Positions 32,371 to 41,139 of a stretch of DNA of 64,000 nucleotides are shown piece by piece (within the stretch, counting starts at the first letter, position 1; each line of letters opens with the position of its first letter). The DNA is from Pusillimonas caeni (GTDB lineage: Bacteria > Pseudomonadota > Gammaproteobacteria > Burkholderiales > Burkholderiaceae_B). The position numbers were made by a program, and so were the translations under genes. The stretch spans positions 711,750 to 775,749 of the forward strand of contig NZ_PDUW01000001.1 of assembly GCF_003545815.1 (NCBI RefSeq), given 5' to 3'. The notes beneath the pieces are model-generated. The model was not told the origin of the DNA, did not search any database, and was given only the letters and a program-made list of their open reading frames with translations.

Positions 32371-34050
32371 ATGTCCATAAAACATAAGTCGCTCTACTTC
32401 CAGTACCAAGAATATCCATTCGTTGAACCGCCCGAGATGGACGGCGTCCCGTGCCAGCGCAGTGTCACTGTCGTCGGGGCGGGGCCCGTCGGCCTCGTCA
32501 CGGCCCTGTCTCTCGTGCGGCAAGGCATCGAAGTAACGATCATCGAAGACGAAGCAACCCTGAATATCGGCAGCCGCGCCGCCGGGGCATCTCGCAGAAC
32601 CCTCGAGATTCTGGACTCGCTCGGGGTCAACGCGGCGCTCATGGAGAAAGGAGTGGCCTGGTCCAGGGGCCAAACTTACTATGGAGACAAACTGGTACTG
32701 GATTTTTCGATTCCGGCCAGCGACGACATCAAGCATCCTCCCATGCTCAATGTGCAGCAATGCTACGTCGAAAAATTCATTCTCGATGAGCTTGTCAAGA
32801 GTCCCCTCGCAACCATTATGTGGTCCAGCGTAGTCAAAGGGGTTGCCAACCAGGATGACCATGTGCTTATACAGGTGGATACGCCTTCGGGAGCAGTCCG
32901 CCTGAAGAGCGACTGGCTCGTCGCCTGCGACGGCGCCCGCAGCGCGGTACGCGGTGCGCTGGGCTTGAATCTGGAGGGAACGAGCTACGAAGGGCGTTAC
33001 ATCATTGCCGATGTACGGCTCGCCACCGACCTGCCTCCAGGGCGGCGCGTCTGGTTCGACTCTCCCGGCAACCCTGGATCGACGATCATCCTGCATCGGC
33101 AGCCCGACAATATCTGGCGCATCGACTACCAATTGCGCGACGATGAAGACTCGGCGCAAGAATTGAAGATCGAGCGAATCAATAGCCGCATTCAATCGTT
33201 TCTGGATGCCGTCGGCATTGAAGGGCCCTGGGAGATGGACTGGTTCTCGCTGTACCGCGCGCATAGTCTGTCATTGCGCGACTACTGGCACGGACGTGTT
33301 CTATTTGCCGGCGATTCCGCTCATCTGGTGCCGATCTTCGGGGCGCGCGGCATGAACGGGGGCATCGACGATGCCTACAACCTGGCATGGAAGCTTGCCT
33401 ACGTCGTCAAGGGCCTTGCGCCGGCAAACCTATTGACGACCTATTCCGAAGAACGCCGCTTCGCCTTTTCCGAAAATATCCGCAATGCGGACAAGAGTAC
33501 GAAAGTCATGGCGCCGCCGACTCGCGGCGACCTGCTGTTGCGCGATGCAGTTCTGGAATTGGCGGTCGAGCACGAATTCGTGCGCCCCCTGCTCAATCCG
33601 CGCCAAAGCCAGGAGATCATGCTCGCTGGCGCGACACTGAATGATGTCGATGAAATGCGCGACGACAAGGAAACGGTACTGGGCCGGGTATGCCCCAACG
33701 TGCAGATATCGGTGCGCTGCGCCGAAGGGAAAACCGAAAGGCGATATTTGCAGGACATGCTCGGCGAACAATTCACTCTATTGGTCTGCACCGGCGCAGA
33801 ATCGCCGCTGATCGAACTACAGGACACGGTCCACGGCCTGCATATAAAGACCGTCAGAATTTGCCGCGATAGCAAACATGCCCTTGAAAACGACATCATC
33901 GACGTGGACGGCGCCATTGCGGACATGCTTCGCCTGAAGCCCGGCGATTCCATACTGGTCCGCCCCGATCAGCACCTCATGGCGCGGTGGGTCAAAGCCG
34001 ACGCCAGTAAAATTTCAGCGGCGCTGCACCGCGTTGCAACGTGGAAATAA
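32371..34050 (+). CDS. FAD-dependent aromatic monooxygenase (class A, MhpA-like)
   Basis: A 559-residue flavoprotein hydroxylase of the p-hydroxybenzoate-hydroxylase fold. The FAD-binding GxGxxG is VTVVGAGPVGLVTALSL (about residue 32), the DG motif WLVACDGARSAVRGALG, and the GD motif VLFAGDSAHLVPIFGARGMN followed by DAYNLAWKLAYVVKG. The C-terminal 150 residues form the thioredoxin-like domain of phenol-hydroxylase/MhpA types. An unusual 30-residue N-terminal extension (FQYQEYPFVEPPEMDG) precedes the Rossmann fold. It would hydroxylate an aromatic ring using NAD(P)H and O2. It is co-transcribed with a TRAP transporter and overlaps no gene; a small DUF2783-like gene follows. Confidence 0.85.
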   Translation: MSIKHKSLYFQYQEYPFVEPPEMDGVPCQRSVTVVGAGPVGLVTALSLVRQGIEVTIIEDEATLNIGSRAAGASRRTLEILDSLGVNAALMEKGVAWSRGQTYYGDKLVLDFSIPASDDIKHPPMLNVQQCYVEKFILDELVKSPLATIMWSSVVKGVANQDDHVLIQVDTPSGAVRLKSDWLVACDGARSAVRGALGLNLEGTSYEGRYIIADVRLATDLPPGRRVWFDSPGNPGSTIILHRQPDNIWRIDYQLRDDEDSAQELKIERINSRIQSFLDAVGIEGPWEMDWFSLYRAHSLSLRDYWHGRVLFAGDSAHLVPIFGARGMNGGIDDAYNLAWKLAYVVKGLAPANLLTTYSEERRFAFSENIRNADKSTKVMAPPTRGDLLLRDAVLELAVEHEFVRPLLNPRQSQEIMLAGATLNDVDEMRDDKETVLGRVCPNVQISVRCAEGKTERRYLQDMLGEQFTLLVCTGAESPLIELQDTVHGLHIKTVRICRDSKHALENDIIDVDGAIADMLRLKPGDSILVRPDQHLMARWVKADASKISAALHRVATWK

Positions 34051-34055
34051 TCGCT

Positions 34056-34280
34056 ATGCAAAAAAAAACATTCACTATCGACGAACTGGAAAGCTTCTGG
34101 ACGCTTCTCGCCGAAGGCATCACAACGGCAGGCGAAGACAGAGAATCTGTTTTTCTTACCAAGCTGGCCCTGCTTTTGGCCAACGAGCTGGGCGACTACG
34201 AGCGCGTGGCGGCATGCCTGCTTGAAGCCGGCAAGGACCAGCGGCCTTGCAACGCAATCGAATTGACACAGGCCCATTAA
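34056..34280 (+). CDS. Small DUF2783-like protein
   Basis: A 74-residue soluble protein with FTIDELESFWTLLAEGITTA and FLTKLALLLANELGDYERVA. This pattern (a helix-rich unit with LALLLAN-x-x-GD) resembles the DUF2783 family, whose genes are typically next to FAD monooxygenases, as here, six bases after the stop of the MhpA-like gene. ATG 34056 has TGGAAA nine bases before it; a GTG at 34041 in the same frame lacks a ribosome site. The function is unknown; a small partner or chaperone for the monooxygenase is possible. Confidence 0.65.
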   Translation: MQKKTFTIDELESFWTLLAEGITTAGEDRESVFLTKLALLLANELGDYERVAACLLEAGKDQRPCNAIELTQAH

Positions 34281-34310
34281 CCTCGGGCGTCGGCTGGGAA
34301 GTTCAAGGCC

Positions 34311-35522
34311 TTAGCCCCGCGCCCTCAAGCGGACGCCCAGCCGAAGAGTCATGCCGATGCCGATCAGGGCGCAGAGGCCGGTGAAGACCCAGGTCGACGC
34401 CCATCCGCCCGCCAGCGTCGCCACCCAGGCCACGATGGGCGGCCCGGCAAACTGGCCCGCGGCTGAAATCTGCTGCATCCAGCCAATGGATGTCGAAGTG
34501 GTTTCGGCGGAGGGCGCCAGCTTGATTACCAGGAAGAAAAGCGTCGTCGGGATCAACCCGCCCATGCTGGAAAACACGAGCACCATCAGGAACTGGACCA
34601 GCACCGGCACGCCCAGGCCAAAAGCGACGAAGGTCGTGGCCGCCATCGTTACATAGCCCGCAATCATCAAGGTGCGCGCCGAGGCGCCGCGATGCAGGAG
34701 GCGGCCCGCGCCATAACACCCCACCGCGTTGCTTCCCGCCACCACCGCCGTCAACACGCCGGCGACCGGCCCGGACACCCCCGCCAACGCGTAGATGGTC
34801 GGCAGGAAGCCGATCACGGATATCCACTGCGCGGCATAGAACCCGAAGCACAGGGCCACCAGCCAAATATTCTCGGAGCCCAACGTCGAGCGGACGATGC
34901 GCCATGCGGAGGAACGCTGGTCGCGCGCGGGACGGGACGGGTCGGAGGGCAGCATGCGCCAGCCCAGCGCCATCACCACCAGGGTCACGATGGCCAGCAG
35001 CCACCACAACACGCGCCAGTCGGCCATGCTGAGCAGCCACGATCCGGCCAATAGAACGATGACCGCGCCCATGGGAATATAGCTGCCCCAGACGCCCAGA
35101 AGGCGCGCCAGCTGGTTGGGCTTGACCAGCCGGCGGATGAGGGCCGGCCCGGGCATGACCACCATGAGAAACCCGCAGCCCTCGACGGCGCGGAACACCA
35201 GCATCAAAGTCTTGTCGACGAACACCGCTCCCGCGGCCGATGCCAGGCTGAGCAGAAGCAAGCCCAGCAAGAGGCAGCGGCGCAGGCCGATCTTTTCGGC
35301 AAACAGGCCCATCAGCAGGCCCAGCGTCATGCCGGCCATCTGGACCAGCGAAAGCAGGAAACCCGACTCGACCAGCGAGAGGCCCAGCTCGGCCTGCAGC
35401 CTGGGCAGGGCAGGAGGCAGTTTCCAGATGTGCAGGGCGGTCGTTACGCCGGCCAATACGACGAGATAGGCGAGCATCGTCGTATCGACGGCCGAAGCCC
35501 CACCACGAGAAGACATATTCAT
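34311..35522 (-). CDS. MFS transporter
   Basis: A 403-residue major-facilitator protein with about twelve hydrophobic segments. The first half includes LGLLMGLFAEKIGLRRCLLL, the loop 2-3 signature with conserved Gly, Lys and Arg residues, and GVWGSYIPMGAVIVLLAG. The second half has GAGRLLHRGASARTLMIAGY. The start is ATG 35522 or 35516; neither has a strong ribosome site. GC-rich codon use resumes here after the AT-rich block that ends at 34280. The overall pattern resembles CynX/NimT-type anion or drug transporters; substrate unknown. It is divergent from the second MFS gene. Confidence 0.82.
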   Translation of the reverse strand: MNMSSRGGASAVDTTMLAYLVVLAGVTTALHIWKLPPALPRLQAELGLSLVESGFLLSLVQMAGMTLGLLMGLFAEKIGLRRCLLLGLLLLSLASAAGAVFVDKTLMLVFRAVEGCGFLMVVMPGPALIRRLVKPNQLARLLGVWGSYIPMGAVIVLLAGSWLLSMADWRVLWWLLAIVTLVVMALGWRMLPSDPSRPARDQRSSAWRIVRSTLGSENIWLVALCFGFYAAQWISVIGFLPTIYALAGVSGPVAGVLTAVVAGSNAVGCYGAGRLLHRGASARTLMIAGYVTMAATTFVAFGLGVPVLVQFLMVLVFSSMGGLIPTTLFFLVIKLAPSAETTSTSIGWMQQISAAGQFAGPPIVAWVATLAGGWASTWVFTGLCALIGIGMTLRLGVRLRARG

Positions 35523-35644
35523 AGGAAACCCGACAACGACGGCAGCGCGGCATCGGCCGGAAACAGGCCGCACGCCGTTTCATGAAAGAACGATATTGTG
35601 GCACACTGACCGGCGGTATCAACAATTTAGTGCCTGCTCAAAAC

Positions 35645-36925
35645 ATGCAACATACGCGACCAGAAAGCGACACGGCTTCGCCCCGCGATTGCGGACAGTC
35701 CCTGAAAACGGAAAGCGACCGTTCCCGCCTGGCCCTGATCGCCGCCCTGGTCCTGGTCTCGGTCAACCTGCGTCCCATGCTGACCGGCCTGGGCCCGGTT
35801 CTGGACTCCATCCGCGACAGCCTGGCCCTGTCCGGCGCGACCATCGGCATGCTGATCACCCTGCCCGTGCTGTGCTTCGGCGCCTTCGCCCCTTTCGTGC
35901 CCCGCCTTTTGCGCTTCACTTCGCCCGAACGGCTGATTCTCGTCGCCCTGGGCGTGCTGGTTCTGGGCATCGGCCTGCGCAGCCTGTTCGGCGCCACGGG
36001 GCTGTTTCTGGGAACGTTCGTCGGCGGCGCCAGCATCAGCGTGATCATGGTGATTCTGCCCAGCATCATCAAACAGCGGTTTCCCTCGCAGGCGGGCATG
36101 ATGATGGGGGTGTATTCCACCGCGCTCTGTATCGGCGCCGCAATAGCCGCGGGCGCGGCGGTTCCCCTCGAAAATGTATTGGGCGGCTGGCGGTGGTCCC
36201 TGGCCTTCTGGCTGTTTCCGGTCGCGGCCGCCATGCTGGTATGGCTGCGCCACATCCCTCCTGCGCATCGGCATGCCGCAGACAGGCGAACGCCGCTGCC
36301 CAGGCTGCGCGGCAACAAGCTGGCCTGGCAGGTCACCCTGCTGATGGGACTGCAATCCTCGATCACCTACTGTGTGTTCGGTTGGCTGGCGGTGATACTG
36401 ATCGACCGCGGCCTGCCCCCGCTGACCGCGGGCTTTGTGCTGTCGCTCACTTTGGCCGTTCAGCTGATCTCCTCGCCGCTCGCGCCCTGGCTGGCGACTC
36501 GCGGCAAGGATCAGCGCTTTACGACGCTGTGCCTGCTGGGCTGCACCTTCACGGGGCTGATGATGACCTTCTATGCGCCCATTTCATGGGTATGGGCGGC
36601 GGCAACAATCATGGGGCTGGGCCTGGGCGGCGTATTCAGCATCGCACTGGCGCTCCTGGTGCTTCGATCCCCCAATGCGCAGGTGGCCGCGGCCCTGTCG
36701 GGCATGGCGCAAGGAGTCGGCTACACGATCGCGGCGGTCGCTCCCTTGGTAATGGGGCTGCTGCATGAGTTCACCGGCAGTTGGAATGCGGTCGCCGCGC
36801 TGTTCGTGCTGCTCGTGCTCAGTTCAGGATACTTCGCCCTTGGCGCGGGGCAGGCGCGCCTCATACAGATCGACGAGAAGAATGCCGCCGGCGCGGGGGC
36901 GGCACAGCCTGTCCCGAAGCGATAG
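35645..36925 (+). CDS. MFS transporter, CynX/NimT family
   Basis: A 426-residue MFS protein. LVSVNLRPMLTGLGPVLDSI in the first helix and the following TIGMLITLPVLCFGAFAPF are characteristic of the cyanate/2-nitroimidazole (CynX/NimT) branch. About twelve transmembrane helices are visible. The start is uncertain: ATG 35645 gives a short polar N-terminus before the first helix, while ATG 35582 adds 21 residues; neither has a clear ribosome site. It is transcribed towards the ferredoxin reductase gene, ending ten bases from that gene's stop codon. Confidence 0.8.
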   Translation: MQHTRPESDTASPRDCGQSLKTESDRSRLALIAALVLVSVNLRPMLTGLGPVLDSIRDSLALSGATIGMLITLPVLCFGAFAPFVPRLLRFTSPERLILVALGVLVLGIGLRSLFGATGLFLGTFVGGASISVIMVILPSIIKQRFPSQAGMMMGVYSTALCIGAAIAAGAAVPLENVLGGWRWSLAFWLFPVAAAMLVWLRHIPPAHRHAADRRTPLPRLRGNKLAWQVTLLMGLQSSITYCVFGWLAVILIDRGLPPLTAGFVLSLTLAVQLISSPLAPWLATRGKDQRFTTLCLLGCTFTGLMMTFYAPISWVWAAATIMGLGLGGVFSIALALLVLRSPNAQVAAALSGMAQGVGYTIAAVAPLVMGLLHEFTGSWNAVAALFVLLVLSSGYFALGAGQARLIQIDEKNAAGAGAAQPVPKR

Positions 36926-36935
36926 GGCGTAGGGC

Positions 36936-38144
36936 TCAGGCGAACGACTTGAGCGGTATGGACGGATCCGAGGCCGCGTCCCTCGGCACCCGGCAAGCGT
37001 CCGCGATCAGCTTGCGGGCGGCCATGTGGTCGGCAGGCGCATTGACCGACTCTACGCAGGTCAGGGCGCCGTCCAGAAAATGCAGCACCGAGAACCTGCC
37101 CTGCGCCGGGTCGCCGCGCACGACGCGTTCGTGATGCGGTTCGGGCACCCCGGCGATCTGGATGCGCAAGGTCCCCTGCTCGGACCAGAACCAGGGCAAG
37201 GCCGAATACGGTTCGGCCATTCCAGCCAGCGTCTGGGCCGCGCAGCGAGCCTGGTCGTTGGCGTTCTGGACCGATTCGAGGCGTATGCGCCGCCCCAGCG
37301 GCGCAAATGGAAAGGCCGTGCAGTCGCCGACGGCCAATATGGCCGGGTCGCTGGTGACCATGTGCGCGTCGACCACGATGCCATTGTCGCAAGTCAGGCC
37401 GGCCTCTCGCGCCAGCTCGTCGTTGGGGACGGCGCCTATGCCCACCACCACGAGGTCGGCCGGCACGCTGCCGTCGGCCGTCTGGACCGCAACGACCGAT
37501 CCGGCGCGGATGCCGTACCCCTCGATCACGGCGTTCAGCCTCACCTCGACGCCCGCCGCCCGATGGCTGGCCAGCAGATGGTCCGACACTTCGGGCGAGG
37601 CGGACCTGGCCAGCAGGCGCGGCGCCGCTTCCAGCACGGTCACCTGCTTGCCCATTTGAGCGGCAGTGGCCGCGATCTCCAGGCCGATGAAACCGCCGCC
37701 GATGATGAGCATCCGCTCGACCGCCTGCAGGCGGCCGCGCAAGCGGGCCGCGTCGTCCAGGGTGCGCAACGTATGGACGTTATCGAGCCCTTCAGGCAGG
37801 CCGGGCAGGGTCCGCGCGCGAGCTCCGGTCGCCAGCACCAGGCGATCGTAAGGCAGGCTCTCGCCGCAGGCCAGGTCGATGCGGCGGCTGTCGCGCTCGA
37901 TGCGCGCCACCCGGGTGGACAGGCGCCACTCGGCGCCGTGCCCGGCATAGAAATCGGCGCTGCGCAGCCACGCCGCGGCGGGCTCGGCATCCTTGAGATA
38001 GGCCTTGGACAAGGGCGGCCGATGGTAGGGCAGCTGCGCCTCGTCGGACACCAGCGTGACCTTTGCCTGCAGCGCTTTCTCGGCCAGGCTGGCGCTCAGT
38101 TGGGCGGCGGCATGGCCGCCGCCCACCACGACGATGTTCATCAT
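36936..38144 (-). CDS. NAD(P)H-dependent ferredoxin reductase (P450 electron donor)
   Basis: A 402-residue FAD oxidoreductase of the putidaredoxin/rubredoxin reductase class: N-terminal FAD motif IVVVGGGHAAAQLSASL, the conserved LPYHRPPLSKAYLK, the NAD-binding motif MLIIGGGFIGLEIAATA and the second FAD motif ILAVGDCTAFPF. It would pass electrons from NADH to the 2Fe-2S ferredoxin encoded at 38834. It is the last gene of a nine-gene reverse operon that contains the P450; this reductase-ferredoxin-P450 set is complete, as in class I systems such as palustrisredoxin reductase/CYP199A. Confidence 0.88.
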   Translation of the reverse strand: MMNIVVVGGGHAAAQLSASLAEKALQAKVTLVSDEAQLPYHRPPLSKAYLKDAEPAAAWLRSADFYAGHGAEWRLSTRVARIERDSRRIDLACGESLPYDRLVLATGARARTLPGLPEGLDNVHTLRTLDDAARLRGRLQAVERMLIIGGGFIGLEIAATAAQMGKQVTVLEAAPRLLARSASPEVSDHLLASHRAAGVEVRLNAVIEGYGIRAGSVVAVQTADGSVPADLVVVGIGAVPNDELAREAGLTCDNGIVVDAHMVTSDPAILAVGDCTAFPFAPLGRRIRLESVQNANDQARCAAQTLAGMAEPYSALPWFWSEQGTLRIQIAGVPEPHHERVVRGDPAQGRFSVLHFLDGALTCVESVNAPADHMAARKLIADACRVPRDAASDPSIPLKSFA

Positions 38145-38162
38145 GTGCTTTCTTCCAAGTTG

Positions 38163-38801
38163 CTATTTTGCGCGGCCAGGCTTCTCGTCGCCCGGCTTTT
38201 CGTGGCCCGGCTTGATGACGTGCTCGCGCAGGTATTGCTGGGTGGCGCGCTCGACATTGGGCAGGTTGGCATGCAGCCTGTGCAGCATATCGATCAGCTG
38301 ACGCGACTCTTCGGGCTTCAGGCACGACAGAAAGACGCGTTCGCGCTCGAGCGCCACCGCCTTGATCTCGTCGTGCTTGCGCCGTCCGGCGGGCGTCAGG
38401 GTGGCATAGCGTACGCGGCCGTCGCGCGGGTCGTGCGAAAAAGTGATGTAGCCTTTTTCGTACATGCTTTTGAAGCAGCGGCTGACCGAGCCCTTGTCCA
38501 TGCCGATCAGCTTGCACACCATGTTGACCGAGACTTTCTCGTCCAGAGCCAGCATGACCAGCACGCGCCAGATCTCGATGCCGACGCCAAAGTGCTTGCG
38601 GTAGACGGCGGCGGCGCCCGAAGCCAGCTTGGTCGCCACGAAAGTGAAGTACGCCGGAGCGTAATTCTCGAGGTCGAGGCCGTTCGCCTGCCACGGGGCG
38701 TCGGACGCTTTGTCCTTGCCTCCTGCTCTTGCTGCTTTCGCCTTGCTGCCTGTCTTGATCGCCTCGGGCGAAGTCGATGTCGAATGAGCGGGTTTCTTCA
38801 T
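38163..38801 (-). CDS. MarR-family transcriptional regulator
   Basis: A 212-residue MarR-type regulator with extensions at both ends. The N-terminal 35 residues are Lys/Ala/Ser-rich (low complexity). The winged helix covers about 75-150: VSVNMVCKLIGMDKGSVSRC, then DPRDGRVRYATLTPAGRRK for the wing. The C-terminus carries a short repeat KPGHEKPGDEKPG, encoded by near-identical 15-bp units at about 38168-38205. The start ATG 38801 has only a weak ribosome site. It sits within the operon between ferredoxin and reductase and probably represses the operon promoter at 45034-45062. Confidence 0.83.
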   Translation of the reverse strand: MKKPAHSTSTSPEAIKTGSKAKAARAGGKDKASDAPWQANGLDLENYAPAYFTFVATKLASGAAAVYRKHFGVGIEIWRVLVMLALDEKVSVNMVCKLIGMDKGSVSRCFKSMYEKGYITFSHDPRDGRVRYATLTPAGRRKHDEIKAVALERERVFLSCLKPEESRQLIDMLHRLHANLPNVERATQQYLREHVIKPGHEKPGDEKPGRAK

Positions 38802-38833
38802 TGCATCATGCCGGGCGAAGAAGACCTCCGCCG

Positions 38834-39154
38834 CTATTGTTGGCTGTCGGGTAAGCGGACAGTAATCATATCGCCTTCTCTGACCGCGAGTTGGCAGCCG
38901 AGACGGCTGCTGCCGCGCAGCGGAGCCGTGGTGCACTCGAGCATTTCGCGCTCGGGCGCGCCGGGCGGATCGAACTTGGCGAGATCATGTTCGTCCACAT
39001 AAACATGACAGGTCGCGCACATGGCCGACCCCCCGCATTCTCCCACGATACCGGGCAGGCTGTGATTGACGGCCGCCTGCATGACGCTGGTTCCAGCGGG
39101 CACGCTAAGCACGGTCTCCTTGCCCGTCGGGTCTATGTACTTGATGGTTGCCAC
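38834..39154 (-). CDS. 2Fe-2S ferredoxin (putidaredoxin type)
   Basis: A 106-residue adrenodoxin/putidaredoxin-type ferredoxin. The cluster ligands are three Cys in GECGGSAMCATCHVYVD (C-x5-C-x2-C, around residues 40-49) and the fourth in SRLGCQLAV (about 87). It shuttles single electrons from the reductase at 36936 to the P450 at 39173. The spacing to the P450 gene is 18 bp. Confidence 0.9.
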   Translation of the reverse strand: MATIKYIDPTGKETVLSVPAGTSVMQAAVNHSLPGIVGECGGSAMCATCHVYVDEHDLAKFDPPGAPEREMLECTTAPLRGSSRLGCQLAVREGDMITVRLPDSQQ

Positions 39155-39172
39155 TTTGAGACTTCCTGTAGA

Positions 39173-40390
39173 TCAATGGGGTATGAGGCGCATGGGCAGC
39201 GAATCGAAGGCGCGCAGCGTGTTGTTGAGCCTGCGCACGGGTTCTCCGGTGAATTCGATTTTCTTGACTCGCCTGGCCAGCGCGGAAAGTATGAGTTCGC
39301 CCTCGAGCCTCGCCACGGCTTGCCCGACGCAGCCGTGGATGCCCGAGCCGAATGCCATATGGCCGACCGGCTTGCGTTCGATGTCGAACACGTCCGGATC
39401 CTTCCATTGCCTCGGGTCGCGGTTCGCCGCCCCAAGGAAGAACAGCACCTTGTCGTTCTCGCGCATCGGCAGCCCGCAAAACTCGACCGGGCGATTGACG
39501 GTGCGGAAAAAGGTCTGGACGGCCGATTCGTAGCGCAGACCCTCCTCGAAGGCGGGACGGGCCAGGTCGGGACGGGCGACGAGCTTGGCGTATTGTTCGG
39601 GATGGCTCGCCAGGCTGAACAGGGTATTGCCGATGCCGTTCACGGTGGTATCCACGCCCGCCGACAAGAACGAGCGCACGAGCATCGGCGCTTCCTCGTA
39701 GCTGATTTCACCCGCGTCGGCGGCCTGATATATCTGGTCGCCGAACCCTCCGGGCCGCAATTCTTCGCGCCGGCACTGGTTCATGATCCATTCGCGCACG
39801 GGCTCATAGCGTTCTACCGCCTCCAGGAAGATGTGGTTGCGCGGTCCGAAGGCATTGAACACCATGTTGCCATACAGCAGCAGGTTCTCCCGGTTGCTTT
39901 CGGTAAGGCCCACCGCATCGGGAAAGACCTTCAAGGGAAAGACCTCGCCCAGATCCTTGACCGCGTCGATGTCTCGCTGCTGGACCAGCTTGTCGATCAG
40001 GAGCTCGGCCTGCTGCTGGAACTCTTCGCGCACCTGCTGCATCGCCCTGGGCGAAAGAATGCGGGCCAGTACGGTGCGCGATCGGGTGTGCTGCGGCGGG
40101 TCGGCCTCCAGAATCAGGCTGGGAGGACGGAAGGGCTTTTCGGTCCGGAAGTTCGCCAGGCCGACGCCGGCCGACGAAATGAAGTTTTCCCAATCGTTCA
40201 GACCGGCGCGCACTGCATTGTGTCGCGCCGACGCCCATATGCCGTAGCTTTCGAGCCATACCAGCTCGCCCGCTTCGCGCATGCGCTCGTGATGGGGATA
40301 GGGGTTGGACAGGAAATCGTCGGAAAACGGGTCGATGTCCAGACTGGGCGCCGAAGAATCGGGCGCCTCGTGTTTCTGTATGCTTTGCAT
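39173..40390 (-). CDS. Cytochrome P450, CYP199A-like
   Basis: A 405-residue soluble bacterial P450. The heme-binding motif is MAFGSGIHGCVGQAVAR with Cys354; the ExxR pair is in FEEGLRYES (Glu283, Arg286); the I-helix oxygen-activation motif is LSAGVDTTVNG (Asp247-Thr248). Segments such as ESYGIWASARH, SSAGVGLANFR and YGNMVFNAFGPRN are close to CYP199A enzymes, which oxidise para-substituted benzoates, for example O-demethylating 4-methoxybenzoate. GGAGAGAGAC precedes the ATG. It follows livF by 23 bp, so the aromatic acid is likely imported by the Liv system of the same operon. Confidence 0.88.
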   Translation of the reverse strand: MQSIQKHEAPDSSAPSLDIDPFSDDFLSNPYPHHERMREAGELVWLESYGIWASARHNAVRAGLNDWENFISSAGVGLANFRTEKPFRPPSLILEADPPQHTRSRTVLARILSPRAMQQVREEFQQQAELLIDKLVQQRDIDAVKDLGEVFPLKVFPDAVGLTESNRENLLLYGNMVFNAFGPRNHIFLEAVERYEPVREWIMNQCRREELRPGGFGDQIYQAADAGEISYEEAPMLVRSFLSAGVDTTVNGIGNTLFSLASHPEQYAKLVARPDLARPAFEEGLRYESAVQTFFRTVNRPVEFCGLPMRENDKVLFFLGAANRDPRQWKDPDVFDIERKPVGHMAFGSGIHGCVGQAVARLEGELILSALARRVKKIEFTGEPVRRLNNTLRAFDSLPMRLIPH

Positions 40391-40413
40391 GTCTCTCTCC
40401 TGCGGGACCAGCG

Positions 40414-41139
40414 TTAATGATCAAGTACCGGCACCTGGGCCACCGATACGTATCTGTCCAAGATGGCGGGGTCTTCGAGCAGTTCGGCGCTGGCGCCGGC
40501 GTGCACGACCGTCCCGTGGTCCAGGACGATCGCCTCCTGCGCGAACACGAGCGCCTCCTGGACTTTCTGTTCGACGAGAAGTATGGCCACCCCCTCGTCG
40601 CGACTGAGGATGTCGAATGCGGCAATGAGCTCTTCGCAGATGATGGGCGCCAGCCCCTCCAGCGGCTCGTCCAGCAGCAGCAATTGCGGTTCGCCCAGCA
40701 GCGTGCGGGCGACCGACAGCATCTGCTGTTCGCCGCCCGAAAGTTGCGCGCCGCCGTTGCGGCGCCGCTCTTTGAGACGCGGAAACAGCTCGTAGGCCCG
40801 GCCGATGGCCGAGACGGGCCGGTTGCGCAGGCCCGCGATCAGGTTTTCTTCGACGCTGAGCGAAGGAAAGATGTCGCGCGTCTGAGGCACGTAGCCGATG
40901 CCCAGACGGGCGCGCTCCACCGTGCCGCAGCGCGTGATGTCCCTGCCTTGCCAGCGTATCGTCCCGCCTCGCCGGTCCGTCAGGCCCATGATCGACTTGA
41001 GCAGCGTCGACTTGCCCACCCCGTTGCGGCCGATGAGGCACATGCGGGCGCCGGCCGGAATGGAACAAGCCACCTCGTGCAGCACCGTCAAGGGGCCGTA
41101 ACCGGCCACCAGGCCGTCCAGTTCAAGCAATGTCGTCAT
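40414..41139 (-). CDS. livF: Branched-chain-type ABC transporter ATPase LivF
   Basis: A 241-residue ATPase with Walker A IGRNGVGKSTLLKSIMG, signature LSGGEQQMLSVARTLLG and Walker B LLLLDEPLEGLAP, plus the LivF-type VPQTRDIFPSLSVEENL. Its ATG overlaps the livG stop (ATGA, 41136-41139). It energises the LivHM permease encoded upstream. Confidence 0.9.
   Translation of the reverse strand: MTTLLELDGLVAGYGPLTVLHEVACSIPAGARMCLIGRNGVGKSTLLKSIMGLTDRRGGTIRWQGRDITRCGTVERARLGIGYVPQTRDIFPSLSVEENLIAGLRNRPVSAIGRAYELFPRLKERRRNGGAQLSGGEQQMLSVARTLLGEPQLLLLDEPLEGLAPIICEELIAAFDILSRDEGVAILLVEQKVQEALVFAQEAIVLDHGTVVHAGASAELLEDPAILDRYVSVAQVPVLDH

Noticed and set aside
27712..34315. A 14-bp direct repeat, GTTCAAGGCCTTAG, at 27712-27725 and 34301-34314
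   Set aside because: A few chance repeats of this length are expected in 64 kb, and one copy lies inside the iclR coding sequence rather than at a block boundary.
34303..35625. Long reverse frame overlapping the MFS gene
   Set aside because: Arg/Gly/Pro-rich shadow translation of a GC-rich gene; the frame 34311-35522 has twelve clear membrane segments.
38168..38205. Short tandem repeat at the end of the MarR gene
   Set aside because: Only about two 15-bp units coding for a charged tail; noted in the gene entry but not worth a separate finding.
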